Shown here in pieces: positions 20,414-32,554 of a stretch of 64,000 nt of DNA. This DNA comes from Triangularia verruculosa (taxonomy: Eukaryota > Ascomycota > Sordariomycetes > Sordariales > Podosporaceae), in NCBI GenBank assembly GCA_033296885.1, contig MU864001.1, positions 41,582 through 105,581 on the forward strand, read 5' to 3'. The notes beneath the pieces are model-generated. The model did not search any database and was not told the DNA's origin. It worked only from the letters and a program-made list of their open reading frames with translations. The position numbers were made by a program, and so were the translations under genes. Numbering within the stretch: the first letter of the stretch is position 1; each line of letters opens with the position of its first letter.

Positions 20414-23400
20414 ATTGTGAGAAGATTGCAAAAAAGAGAGGATGGAAGAGATTAGATTAAAGAGACTGCTCCATTTTGGGTTTGTTTATCTTGGTTTGTG
20501 ATGCCCCGGATCCTTCTATAACTGCGGTTGCGCAGAGGGGACCCTAACAGGCTTGCTGTGGAAACGGAAAGGGGTCAAAAAAGGGGTAAAATATTGCGCA
20601 CGGACCAACCTAGATCAGCGATGCCTTGAGAATGTTGATTGCACGTCACTTTTCTGGCTGAATGTACCTGTAGAAGATCCAACATGTATTTTTTCACCTT
20701 TTCACGAGAGGCAACTTCATTGGACTTTAAAAGCTGGTTGCCGCGATATCTAGGTAGTTGTTTGATGCACCGAAGAGCAGGGCTTTTGCTTTGGTAGCAC
20801 CGCTTATATTATAGCTCTGCATGGAAAGAAAGAGCGTATCTTCTCGAAAGTAGCAAGGCAAAAAGGCAACGGTTGAAAATAAAAAGAGGTGATGGTGCAA
20901 AGGGGTAAGGGTGAACTGAGTGAGAATGATAAGAGATAAACCAAACAGGCATTGTGTCATTTCTCTTCGAAGCAGGGAACTGGGAATTCATTCACAGCGT
21001 GGCTGAAAATCCCGTGTAGCGTGGACCAAAAGTATGGGTGGTGGCAACGTGTGTGTGTGTAAGTCTAGAAATCGCCAGGTTGCATTCGGCTGGAAGAAAT
21101 CATCAAAACTGACGAGACAGACCAGGAGCAAATGCTTTTCGAAGGGGGCAAACTGGAAAGTACTTTGAAGTCAACGTGACTTGGTCTTGAGGTACTCGGT
21201 ACTTGCGGAAGTACCCTTTTTTCTCGTTCTATCTTGTTTGAGACAATTGCAAAGAGGCGTCATGCTTTTTCCATGATATTCAACTCCATACTGTTACCTT
21301 GGGGCTGTGGGCCTCTGGTATTTTCTCGCAGCAGACAGAATTAGCCAGAGCTCAAGTCTATGACACGGAAACTGAAGGCGCAGTGTGAATATTTGTTGGC
21401 CATGGAAGGCTGAAATGCCGGAACACAGTGTGTGCTACACCGTTGAGGATGTGGCGCTAGTGTTGATGGTGTCTGGTTCTGCGTGTCCCAAACCACGTCG
21501 GCGGCTAACCGCGGTGATTTCGTTGGTTCCTGAGACGCGACATCACGGTAAGTGGCCAGAGTCCCAGCTCTCGACCGGCCGGTGGGTGTGGCAGATCAAG
21601 ATTTGTGTGCTTGGATGGCTGTGTAGTGTGGTGTGTTTAGGTAGGTAGACAGGATGGTTGATCATTAGTTGAACACACGGAAGAGCCTCTCCGGGGAGCG
21701 AGTTGCATGGAGACAAAAGTCAGCGTCCCAGATCAACACCCCATTCTTCTTCGGCACCGAAGCCGCCACGGAAAGACATCACTTTTCTCTCACACCCGCT
21801 TCTTTGAAATTACGTCTCACACGCTCCGCCGTTTAACCGGGAAGAGTGTAAAGACGGCAAGAGCAGGTCAGGATGTGCCTGGCGGTTGCGGTCGAAGGGA
21901 GGCAACAGTCTTGGGGAAAGAGCCTTGTGGTAGAGAAGAGGGAAGGAGCGAAGCAATCCGACCCACCTGCTATTCCATCACCGAAAACAACGCCCAATAG
22001 CTAACCAGCAATCAGGTCAAACACATGACTTCGCCTTCCACCCGAGATATCGGATACCCATCGGATATGTAGATGACGCTGACTGGTGATCAGCCAAGAT
22101 TCCATTATTGCATATTCGGAGTCGAGGGAATGTTACCATGCAGCGCGTTTTGGTATAAGTGGGCCTTGCGACTTTGACTCGCAGAGAGATCAAATCATGT
22201 TACCTGTGCTGCAAGCGACAAAGCTATCTTTCCAGGGTCCCAAGCATAACCTCTGTCTGTCGGCCCCATCGCGCCATTCTGCGGCCTTTCTCTCGGTCGA
22301 GACCGCAGACGTCGCATTGCTGGCAGCACTGGAAGACCATGCACTCAACTCGAGACACACCTGCATCTGCTTCACTAGCTCGAAGTTGGCACTGATCTAG
22401 ACGCCACCAGCCTCATCGGTCAATCGCGGACATCTAGGCATTACTGCGCATGGTTGTGGACCCCCAACTTTCTCGGTAGATCGCTAAGGCGGCACGGAAA
22501 TCTCCCCGTGGTAACTGGCGGTAGGATTTCCGGCCTTCCAAGTTGTTTTGATGTGTTCTCAAAACTCTCCTCAAAAAGAAACAGCAAGGGGGTGCATGCT
22601 GATATGACAAGTGAAAGGTGGCTTTCAGTGGCCAATAGCCAACACGATCTGGTACCAGCAGACTGGTACAGTCGCCGAGCCCTGTCGCTAGCTCTGCTGT
22701 TGGTTCCTAGCGCCGCTACTCTCTGGTCGTTTTGGAAGAGGGAGGTGGCATATGAGACCGGTTTGACGCGGGGCCGGAAGATGGCATTTCAAGACGGAGG
22801 ACGTGTACCACTGATAAACCATGCTCCGTTGGAGAGAGCCCGGCGTCTTGTCATCGCGATCAGATGGAGCGCGCACTGTTGTGGGAGCTAAAATCTTTCA
22901 GCCATTGACCGTTGACGAGAGCTAGGGAAGTGCCACCCACACATGAAGTTTGCATCTCGGCCTGTCCTGCATTCCATATCGATCAAGAAAAAAAATTCCA
23001 CGAGACCGCCTCATGTCTTTCGTTGCTTCTTCTGCCTTTGGTGTGGTAGTGAGCTGACAGTTTGCTCGCTACTGACAAGTCACCTCTGTCAAACCCTCCC
23101 TGGCCGCCTGTCTCTTCTTATCCGGAGAGACACAGGTCACTCACAAGGATGCCCCTGCATCTTGGTGCCTGATTTGAGATTCAAAGGACAGGAAAGAGAA
23201 CGGGGGTGAAGCGTTGGATACCTTATCCCACCCCAATCTTCCAAGATGGTTGCATGCAAGCTTGTTGCTCCTCTTTAGCCACCCCATCTCACAGACCTTC
23301 AGTCGTGACTGTACCACACAGTGCTTTCTTCAAAAGATGTTCGCACATGCTGGGGGATCAACTCCGTTGTCCCAGCTTGAAATTTTCTGCATCTCCCGCA

Positions 23401-24830
23401 ACCTTTCTGACCGAGGACCCGACTGCTGATGAACAATTACTCGTCAAGTGAACATGTTGGCCGGCAGCGACGTTGAAACTTCTTCTTGTCAGACAAATCT
23501 AGGCCACCCAAGTAGGCTGAAGCCTCGAGCTTGAGGGCTCCCAAACCAGCCTCTCACCCAGCCCCCTTTCTTTGACGGTGAAACTGTCACAAGCCGTCTA
23601 TTCATCGTTGACCTCTCCCACCGCTATCGCCGTTTAGCTAACCATGTACCATCGGATATAAGGCAGAAAGAAGGGCGAATATCAGAAAATTTCAGAGCAG
23701 CAGGCAACATCGTCGCTCTCTGGTTCCCGCTAGGCAGGCTGATTACCTATCTACCCTCCCCAATAGCAAAACACACCTTGTCTCTTGTTAAGCGCCGAAC
23801 GGAACCAACATGCCGCGTCGTGCGTCTACCACCACCTTGCCCACATACCTACCATACATCCAACACACATCCCCCCTTTCTCCAGCTGTGCTTTAGTAAC
23901 TACCTTGAGTACCTATCGTCTGTATATTTGCATGTTTGCCCCTCCCCCTTCAGATCTCTCCAAAACACGCTACTGCAAATGTGTTGAGAAACCAACAAGC
24001 CCCTCCCTCCTCCATTGAACTGCCGCGGAAATCGGAGATCTGATCATCGATCAGCAAGTTACCTCTGGTATTTTGCCGTTGCCCACAGTAGGGGTACCTA
24101 GTTCATGCCGAAAAGCCAATGTGGAAGCCGTTTGAGGCGCGCTGTTGGTTCGTCACACTTGATTTGAATTTGCCGCAAGCGAGAGCCCTCGCAATCGACG
24201 GTTTCTTCAACCTGGACCAACTGCTCATCGGGGGGAGGGAGACACGGCATCTTTTCCCGCCTGGCCGGGGAAAAGAACTATGGACTGCGACCTTCTTCTT
24301 TAATCTTTCGAAAAAGATACAACCGATATTGCAGATTAGTGGAGCAGGTAATTTCTTTTCAGGTGATTGGGATCCTGAGCCGCTGGAGTCGTTGCTATTT
24401 GATTGTTACACTAGATGTGAGGTTTTTAAGCCTGACATGACGATGACAACATACTCGCGAAAGTGATAGAGCGTAATTCGCACACATTGCTCTTTGCCCA
24501 TTAAGGCGGACAGCATATAAAACAAGACAAGAAAAACGCTGCTGTAAATGCAGAACAGACCGCCTCCCAGATTTTGCCCACGCGCTCCAGAATAGAGTAT
24601 TGAATAAAACAGATTGCCAGCCCAAAACATTGAGACATGCACCAGATACGAGCGAGGTATATCCATCTAAAGGCAGAAAAGACGAACCGAGAAATATGTG
24701 GCATGGAATGGAACCGCTCAACAATCAAAGCCCTGGGTAGAGAGTTACATGTTAGCATCCTGACGGTGTAAACGTCAACAAAAAAGGGAAGGCATACCAT
24801 TGACCATAAATAAGCATCAAAAGACAACCA
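20414..24830. other. 4.4-kb spacer between convergent genes
   Basis: No convincing protein gene is seen, although 4.4 kb between two transcript 3' ends is unusually long for this kind of genome. The longest frames (for example 22454-22891, +) have no family resemblance and are overlapped by frames on the other strand. A short TG run lies near 21047-21060. The stretch could hold a non-coding RNA, a fast-evolving spliced gene or a decayed transposon. Confidence 0.4.
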
Positions 24831-26312
24831 TCAAGCTCTCCTCCTACTCGGCGTCGAGAGTGGAATGAACGATCCGCAGTCATTGCACTTGATCTCCGCT
24901 GGCCGCGAGTGAATCCTCCAGCATTGACATACCCACACCGCCTCCTTTGACTTGCAGAGCTCAATTAAATCGCCAGGGCGATAGTATTGTTTTTTGATAC
25001 CGCAATCAATGCAGAAACGACGGATGCCCCACGTGTCCTTGATTCTTGGCGAGTCTGTGGACATTACGCTACCACCTGGTGCGGTGGAAGAAGATGCTGG
25101 GCTCCCGCCTTTCTCTGCCCTGCTCGCCCTGCGACTATTGTTTGCCGCTGCGGTAACACTACTTCTTCTGAGGCTCGGGTCGTAGTGTGGGTTGCCGGTC
25201 GAAGAGTAGCTCGCCAGCGTGGAAGGTCTCGGCGGTGTCGAGCGGGCAGAAGCAGCACCAGGCCTCGAGGCGGTTGTGGAGGAGCCTGCTTCACTGCCTT
25301 CCTCGTCGTCTTGATGATTGTTGTTCCATTTGAATTGCTCAAAGTGCTCTGGGCCCTTGATGCAGAAGCAGTGGTAGCATCCAAATGATCCGGGGTGCTT
25401 GGAGTCATACTCTCTACCATTCCCATTGGCATTGGCAGAAGAAGCACGGCCAGGATAGTGACGGCGATAGTATTGCTCCGCGTAACGGACACCGGCAATC
25501 TTGTCTTCGACTGGGAGGTGGAAGGGGTTAAAGTTATCCCTGAACCAGCGTGATACCGCATATACTTGCAAACATTCGAGATAGGTAAATGACTGGTGAA
25601 TCTTGTCGATAATATGCGGAGGCAAGCTTTGTAGCCCCTTGAGAAAAGGGGAGGACCTCCGTACTTCCTGCCGGTAGTGAATCAAGGGAGACGTTTGATA
25701 TGACTGAAGAGCAGAGGGTGAAGAGTGGTAGGATGAGGTGGCGAACTGGTTATAGTCCACAGACGGGAAGCTCTGCACCGAAAGCGGCGATGGCACCGGA
25801 AGAATCGAGCTGATTTGATAACCATAATGCGGTGACTGCGAATACTGCCTCTGAGGAAATGACGAGTAGAGAGGAACCGGAGGAGCCATTTGTGGCTGAA
25901 AGTATTGAGATGGGCTTGGAAGCAACGACCCTGTGTGCGTTTGAGCAGTGTAAGGTTGATGTTGAGGGGACTGCTGGTAGTGTGAACTTGTCGACAAGGC
26001 GTTACTGATTCCCGAGTCTGTCATACTCGGCACAGGCGATATCGTCCGTGAGATGGTGCCATGCTGCATGTCAGGTGGACTTGAATGCGATGCCGACGAC
26101 GACACGGAGGACACAGAAGCTGAGCGAGCCTCCACTGGCTGCTTGGTTGGGTTGGAGGACGAATAATAATTAGAGGCGTTGAAGGCCATTTCGCGGAGTA
26201 GGTCGGGCGTCGAGGACGGCGGCACGGCTGGCGTTAGAGTTGAAGGAGTAAATAGACGGTATGCAGGCCCTCCGAAATACTGCTCTTGCGGGTAGCCCGT
26301 TACTTCAATCAT
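24831..26312 (-). CDS. F-box-like protein with C-terminal cysteine motifs
   Basis: The open frame runs from 26690, but I prefer the ATG at 26312 (494 aa, MIEVTGYPQEQYFGGP), because the upstream part is Pro/Ser-rich and looks like leader. Residues 1-215 are low complexity (Ser, Pro, Gln, Tyr). An F-box-like helix set follows at about 222-260 (LQSLPPHIIDKIHQSFTYLE..VYAVSRWFRDNFNP). The conserved C-terminal half has cysteine motifs FGCYHCFC, RFCIDCG, WVCQCW and IKCNDCGSF, which could bind zinc. A Ser/Arg-rich linker separates them. F-box proteins recruit substrates to SCF ubiquitin ligases. Whether this one binds Skp1 is inference. No introns are evident. Confidence 0.68.
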   Translation of the reverse strand: MIEVTGYPQEQYFGGPAYRLFTPSTLTPAVPPSSTPDLLREMAFNASNYYSSSNPTKQPVEARSASVSSVSSSASHSSPPDMQHGTISRTISPVPSMTDSGISNALSTSSHYQQSPQHQPYTAQTHTGSLLPSPSQYFQPQMAPPVPLYSSFPQRQYSQSPHYGYQISSILPVPSPLSVQSFPSVDYNQFATSSYHSSPSALQSYQTSPLIHYRQEVRRSSPFLKGLQSLPPHIIDKIHQSFTYLECLQVYAVSRWFRDNFNPFHLPVEDKIAGVRYAEQYYRRHYPGRASSANANGNGREYDSKHPGSFGCYHCFCIKGPEHFEQFKWNNNHQDDEEGSEAGSSTTASRPGAASARSTPPRPSTLASYSSTGNPHYDPSLRRSSVTAAANNSRRASRAEKGGSPASSSTAPGGSVMSTDSPRIKDTWGIRRFCIDCGIKKQYYRPGDLIELCKSKEAVWVCQCWRIHSRPAEIKCNDCGSFIPLSTPSRRRA

Positions 26313-29300
26313 GTTTCTCGCGGAATTGTGTGTCAAAGAAGAATTATCAATGTGGGAAGGCTGAGGGCCAGGGTTGGTCGCCAGGAATGGAAAGGGGACC
26401 GGGACCCTTTTATGATTCCTGAGCAGCTGTGGGTATTGTGGTGTTGCAACGACTTTCTGGCTACAGGACGGCAGATAGGGCGTTGGCCGAGGACTCGGCA
26501 GGGAAAGGCTTCGGCACCGGGAGGAGGACTCGCAGAACTGAGCAACGAGCGTTTTCTCTTCAGGCTGCTTCAACCGCAGCGGTCCGAGAACCTCGACGAT
26601 GGGCCCTGCAGACGGGGATGGAGGGGTGAGGGAACCGGATTTGATGCAGGCTGGGGGACACCACTTTGACCTGCAGCAGGTGTGTCGCAACGGGGGGAGA
26701 CTTTGGCAATCCGATGTGAGGCGTCAGGTAGCAGTCGAGGTAGGTACTTCAAACAACCCGACACGCCACACCTTGTCCTGTACTTGATCTGCAACGATAC
26801 TTTGTGAGCTCCTCAGTCGCGTCTTCATTTGACGAATAAGTAAGATGGGAGGGACAGAGAAGCGGATGTCTCGACGGAAGACAAAATCAGCCCACTCAGC
26901 CCTTTCTAGAAGGGACAGGCGCGATCCGAAATGCCCGGGACATGCCTTTGGACCCAAAGCTTTGATTGGCATTGGCCCTGTGAGACTTGCAGGACGACAT
27001 CGAGCGTGGCCCTGGCATGTCTGCGGGACCCGCAGCCCCAAACACCTTATCCATCCGGGGTAGTGTCCGAATGTCAACACAGTCGAAAGGGGCAGACTGG
27101 ATATTGAACTCACTGGCAGGGGAAAGCGTAACCAGGGAGGTGAATCGAGGAGGGAGACGAGGGAGCAGATGGCAAGCAATCAGGCAAACGACAGGAAGAG
27201 TGTGGAATGTGCTGCCAGAACAAAGCACAGAATGAAGGATGCTCGTGGGGTTTATCCGGTCCCAGGATTCCGCCAAATCGCGCCAGTGAGATTTTTATCG
27301 GGCGGTACCTTCCACGTTGAGGGACGCAATCGGCTAGCCCTATTGCCCCGTCCAGTTTATTGCTTCCTGCCTACCTGGCGATGCGACAGCAACAACGCAG
27401 AGTGCAGCAAGAGGTAGGGGCATAAGGCAGGGCGTGCTTCCCAGTTACGCCAAGTGGATTTGACCAGGGTCCTATCACGGAGGTGACAACCCATGCATAA
27501 CAGATCTTTCTGCGCCCCAAGGCTTGCCAGACTGGACGGGACAAGCTTCCCGTCATCTTAAGGTGACTTGCTTTGGCGTGATCTTGTTTCCGACACCAAC
27601 TACCGTGTATCTACAGTCCTTTTGTTTATGGGGCAGTTGACATATCGAGTGCACCCCCCTTCTTGGTCCCATCCTCGGCTTGCGGTCAGAAAGTGCACAC
27701 CGCTACGCACGCAACTGTTTGTTACTGGAAACCCCGCTTAGGAAATGTGGGAAGGAGGGAGGGTGGAAAGGTGGAAAGGTGGGAACGAACGAGGAAATGG
27801 CGGACATGGAACATGGGAAGGTGATGAAGTGTGTTGGCTTGCCTGCGCACTGTGTAGGGTTGAAGAGGAACCTGCCACTCTCAGGCCATCTCCCACCAAG
27901 GTAATGACGGCAAAAAAAACAAAAAAACGGTCGAATCCACTTGCCGTCCGTCAACCCGTCCCCATTGAATTCATGAACAGCCGGGAAAACGGGCCACACT
28001 TCGGCTGGAATGTGAGGAAGGAGAGGTCGGCGAGGTGGTACAGCGTCAACATCTTGGCCGGCCGATCGCGAGGGGTTGAGTAACCATCAAAGGGTGAAGG
28101 ACCCGCCCCAAGCCGCCCAACCATCCCCCAGATGGCAGTCTGGTGCAGATTGTGCCCGGGAATGTGGCCTATGGGGGAACGGGGCTTCCATCCCAGAAAT
28201 AAGCGCACGACCAACAGCATCTTGGCGGGCAATCTGTAGCCAACCAACTTGCATAAATTTGATCCACCTACACAGTGTATCCAGACGCTCGGGGCGGGCC
28301 GCAGGCTGTGATTGGCGTAGATTTAGGGCCCGAACCGTCGGGAACGCTAATTCAACGTGTAGTGGGTCCAGAAAGATCAGAGATTCCAGGAAGAACAACA
28401 TCCCCCCTCGATTTGAAAACCGGTCTTTCCCCGACCCTCATGCTTTCATGAAGACGCTCTGAAAAATTGCACCTCCTTTAGATCTCCTGGAATTTCGAAC
28501 CTCTCTTTCCTCCTTTGTCTAGGTACTGACGCTAAACAAAAACAAACCGTCAACCAGTCATGGAAGTATGCGGTGCTAGCATCGCGCTTACGGCACGGGC
28601 AGTTTTCGTCCCATATTTGTGACGTGTCACTGCGTCCTGCGGCTGCTGTTGAGCCCCTGTAACGCTGCTCTTACCTTGTTTGCCCTAGGAACGAGAAAAA
28701 ATAGGCCCAGGGTCGAGTCGATGGATTTGGTGTCGTCACATATCATCGAGACATTGATGAGATGAGACGGACCGGTGGATGGCATGGTGTGTGGTGGAGG
28801 TCACAGCGAGATGGCGGCGCAGCTCTTTGGCAAAATCAACGTTGCAGAAACTCCAGGTTGGGGGTGGCTGACCATGATATTTGCCGGTGCCGAGCTTCAT
28901 TCAGATGACACCGCAATGGGTGCATGTGCGGTTGGTAGTACAAAAGTTCCTGGAGCATACCCATAGGGCTGTTGAGGCTCCAGCGCCGTTTTAAACGGAG
29001 GCCAAGGTGTCATGTCGTTTGTCCTCAATCTGTCAGAGGGGTGTACGCTGACCGACTGCTTCTCGTAACCTTGGGAAGCATCCGAGTCTTGGCGATCCGA
29101 AATGTCTCTCATTGTATGCCTTGACCATGAGATGGGCTGGGGCAGGGGTTTCGAAGGTGGCATTGACGAGTAAAAATCAAACTTCTGAAAAGGGAAGAAG
29201 GTGGCAGGGTCAGCTGTCGACGAACAACATGTAGTTTGCAAGCGCTGAACCGGTCTGTCGGGTCCTCTAGCGTGAGAGGGTGCATGATTTCTCTCAGTGT

Positions 29301-31055
29301 TGTTGAGGTCGTATGTCCTGTGATTTGTAAGAGAATATACTTGCATCTGCAACCCTGTAAGGAAAGGTGAGGGGAAGGCGGGCATTGCGTTTCCGATCTC
29401 GTCATATTGCCAATGGCCCATGCAGAGTCAGTGAACCTCGGGTTGTTACGTGAGAGTCTGGTATTTTTGAACTATGGGGTAAATGTGATATTCTGCCTGT
29501 TGTTACTTCAGTGGAGTTATGACAGTTGAGGGAGGCCTACCTTTTCCCATGTGCTCAGAACGCATTCACTGCCTTGGTCGCGTCGAATGCGACCTGTCTC
29601 TCTGCAGCTCCGTGATGGGCTTTTTTGGTCTAAGAGCTCCAGCTACTCAGGGCTGTGTAGCGGGGGGACGACGGCTAGTGTCATGATTAGTTTCGACTTT
29701 CTCCGCCCTAAATCCAGGGTCCAAGGTAAAAATGTCTCGATACTGCGGCTGCACGTCGGCTCGTTGGTCGCGCTTGAGAACGCCGCAAAAAAAGCCTTGC
29801 TTCGATGACACGATGCTATTAGTAGGGTACAGGTCGTCAAGTGCACCTACCTTCATAACCGCGAATCTCCGACACTGTGTGCCACGGAGCGAAGCTCCTG
29901 TCTCAGGCGAAGTTATCCAGAAGAGACGTTGGTTGGGACTAAAGAATCGGGTGTCGTGAACATCATCAACGCCGCCGCGGGGCACAATCAAATCACATTT
30001 TCCAATCTCCCCCGTCTCGTCCAATCATCAGACCCACCCCATATACCCAAGGCTGGGTTAAACTTTCTCCAACAACGGAGCGCGGGGTGCCTTTTTGCGG
30101 CACAGCACTGTCTAATTCCCGTTAGGTTTCGGATCGTCTTCTCTGGCCATCTTGACGTCGGCCAGTCCCTAGCCATTTTGATCAATAATCACTCTGGTGG
30201 GATCTGTATGGTTTCTCCTTCCTTGGTGCCCTGCCCCGGTGTCACATGCGGCTTTGTATCCTCATTGAATGGGAAGGGAGCATCGTGCGGTCCGGGTGGT
30301 AGTATCAACGTGGAAGTGCTGGGGCCGGCATGTCCGGCCCGGAACGGTCGTTGGTTGACGGGGCGGCGGGGCTCACTTTCGGTTTTGCTCCTGTGGGCTT
30401 TGCGAGCTCCCATCACGTGAAACCCTGAAGACATCGTCAACACCTACATTGGCTAACAATTGTCGCAGCAAGGTTTGCAGTCTCTAGGTCGGATATCCTT
30501 CTGGCTATCATGCGGCTCGTCGACCCTTTGGTGTGTCGATGGTAGCCTGTAATCTTCCGTCCGGCCGTTGATCTCCGGCCCCGGGCCGGTGCATAAATCC
30601 CTGGTGAACACACTTTGACAGTCACTTTTCTAATTGCAACCACTTAGGGTTCCAGATCTTCATAGGAAGTAAAGGAGTCTCTAATCTTAATTCATTACTA
30701 GGGGTTTGTCTGGTCGAGATTCTTGAGACCTTTTTTGGCGACCGCTGGCAGAGTTGCAAAGGCGGCACAAGCGGTACCCATTTGGGTCATAAGAGTAGAT
30801 GATGCCATGATGGAAAGCGGGGTCATTCTTGCAGTGAGACTCTCTGACTGAATAAAGCATTCATTGTGTTACTCAACGAAAATTATGGTCAACCTTCTGT
30901 TCAAACCCCTGAACTGCTTGCCATACCCCTAACCCTGACTTCATTTTTCCCCGCCCTTTCTCCCGACAAGAGATCCTGTCCTGCTTGTGTTGGTGATTCT
31001 CCTCCGGTATGTTCTCTCCCATTTCTCGGGTCTGGAAATGATGGTTTAGTCATAC
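26313..31055. other. 4.7-kb gene-poor region upstream of the F-box-like gene
   Basis: Contains the promoter and probably a long leader of the F-box-like gene. Several frames are open over 60-150 codons on both strands without family resemblance. One possible small gene is listed separately (28897-29421). A telomere-like CCCTAACCCT is at 30927-30936. Otherwise I see nothing I can support. Confidence 0.4.
28897..29421 (-). CDS. Possible small protein, unrecognised
   Basis: A 174-codon open frame starting MGHWQYDEIGNAMPAFPSP and ending TAHAPIAVSSE. The composition is Pro/Ser/Gln-rich, with no membrane segment, signal peptide or known motif. Another frame of 98 codons overlaps it on the same strand, as expected by chance in GC-rich DNA. 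It is listed because the surrounding 4.7 kb contains no better candidate. It may equally be part of the F-box-like gene's upstream region. Confidence 0.22.
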   Translation of the reverse strand: MGHWQYDEIGNAMPAFPSPFLTGLQMQVYSLTNHRTYDLNNTERNHAPSHARGPDRPVQRLQTTCCSSTADPATFFPFQKFDFYSSMPPSKPLPQPISWSRHTMRDISDRQDSDASQGYEKQSVSVHPSDRLRTNDMTPWPPFKTALEPQQPYGYAPGTFVLPTAHAPIAVSSE

Positions 31056-32554
31056 TCAAGCAATCACCGTAGTTGTCCCCTCGAAAATCGTCATCGTGGA
31101 ATCTGCTGCCAGCGCCACCGTCGTCATGACAGGGAACTAATGGATTGTTTCAATCAGTATTCCAGTTTCCTAACGTAGGGGCCGCGAAGAGTACTCACTA
31201 CTCCCGAATCATCACCACTAACAACAACAGTCGTAATCCAAACATCTGCCACAACAGCACTGACATTGGCGGCCTCAGGGAACGCGGTGACGGTCACTGT
31301 CAATACCGCCGGGTTGACCGGCGCAGGCATGGTGGTCTCTGTACTCACACCGCTGATGGGCGGCGGCGGAGGAGGAGGAGGAGGAGGAGGAGGAGGGACA
31401 GGAACAGTGGTAGCAGCGTCTGAAGCCGAAGCCTGGGGGATCACCACCAAAGATGTTGACTCCTGCCAAATTGTGTTGACAGGGACTCCATTGGAGATAG
31501 AAGTAAGTGGAATAGTTTCGATCAAGGTGACGGTGCGGCCACCTTCTTCTCCTACAGCTGGTGGGCCTACTGGAGTTGGAGGGGGAGGAGGCAAGGGGGA
31601 GGCCGTAGTCGGAACGCTGATTGGGATAGCGGAGATGGTGATTGTTGTATCTCCGGAGGTAGCACCGGGCGGGCTTCCAGTGATAGTGACAGTTGTCGTT
31701 GAGATGAACGAAATAGGCGTCGGGGGAATAGGGGCAGTGATAGTTATCGTGCTGTCTGGCCCTCCGGAAGCCGATGCGATGACAGTGGGAAGGGTGATAG
31801 TAATGGTGCTGGCGGCCGGGGAGGTTAAGAAGACGGCGGGGCCAGTGACGGTGATTGTGCTTCCAGCCGCGGCGGGGGAGACAGCAACAGGAGCCGTGAC
31901 GGTTATGGTGCTGCTAGGGGACGGGACAGCAAGGGTTGGATTGGGGCCGGGGTTTGATATTGGTGAAAGGATGACTGTCACGGTGTTGACTGGAATAGGC
32001 GTGATGGTGACGAGAATAGGGGTTGGAGGAGGTGGTGACAGCGTAAGAATGATGGGGGATGGTATGGAACCTGAGACAGGGGCGACAGATGAGATGACTA
32101 AAGGGGTGCCAACCACTGTTGCTGCTGATGACGGGCCTGATAGAGGAACAGTAACGAGCACAGTTGAGCTCTGTGAAACCACGGGAGACTCCGATGTGAG
32201 GACAATAGGGTCTTGCGAGGGGGTTGAGGAAGGGCTAGCCAATGTCAGAGTGACTGGTGTGGTAGTCAGAGCAATTGCCGAGGAAAGTGTGACGTTGAGG
32301 GATACCACCGATGTGGCATTGGCGATTGTTGAGTTGACTGGGCCGGTTCCCAATGGAGGGCTTATGGCCGCGCTTGTCTGATTTTGGGGATCGTCTGCTC
32401 GGTGATAGATCTTTCGACGGAAGATGTTGTTCTCCTCGTGCTTCTCGTTTAGCTCTTCTGAGGAGCCCAAAACGCTTTTTGGAGCGGGGGCAGCCAGGGT
32501 GCTGATGTCCCTGCTGGTAAGGATGTAAACTAGAAGAAGTAGTAGATGCATCAT
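31056..32554 (-). CDS. Secreted Thr/Ser/Pro-rich surface protein
   Basis: I prefer the ATG at 32554, which starts a clear signal peptide (MMHLLLLLVYILTSRD..TLAA). Exon 1 runs to 31199 and ends at a GTGAGT donor. Exon 2 is 31136-31056, entered after CCATTAG, and the total is 478 aa. A dibasic site (IFRRKIYHR) about 45 residues after the signal suggests Kex2-type processing. The mature chain is made of short Thr/Val/Ile strands separated by Pro/Ser. The words STITVT, STITIT or DTTITIS recur at least five times between about residues 220 and 310. N-glycosylation sequons occur (NQTS, NSTI, NATS, NVTL). A run of 14 prolines is coded by a GGA/GGC-type trinucleotide repeat at about 31360-31396. No GPI-anchor signal is evident. 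It is probably wall-associated or secreted; the function is unknown. Confidence 0.65.
31360..31396. repeat. Trinucleotide repeat coding polyproline
   Basis: A GGA/GGC-rich trinucleotide run on the plus strand, read on the minus strand as CCT/CCG proline codons in the surface-protein gene. Such runs change length by slippage, so the polyproline tract probably varies between strains. Confidence 0.85.

Noticed and set aside
28480..28510. Possible tRNA B-box (TTCGAA word) on the minus strand
   Set aside because: The flanking bases cannot form the T-arm stem, and no A-box or acceptor stem is found at the right distance.
31266..32381. 371-codon plus-strand frame
   Set aside because: It is the mirror of the repetitive surface-protein gene. 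Its Val/Gly-rich translation is an antisense shadow, and the minus strand has the signal peptide and sequons.
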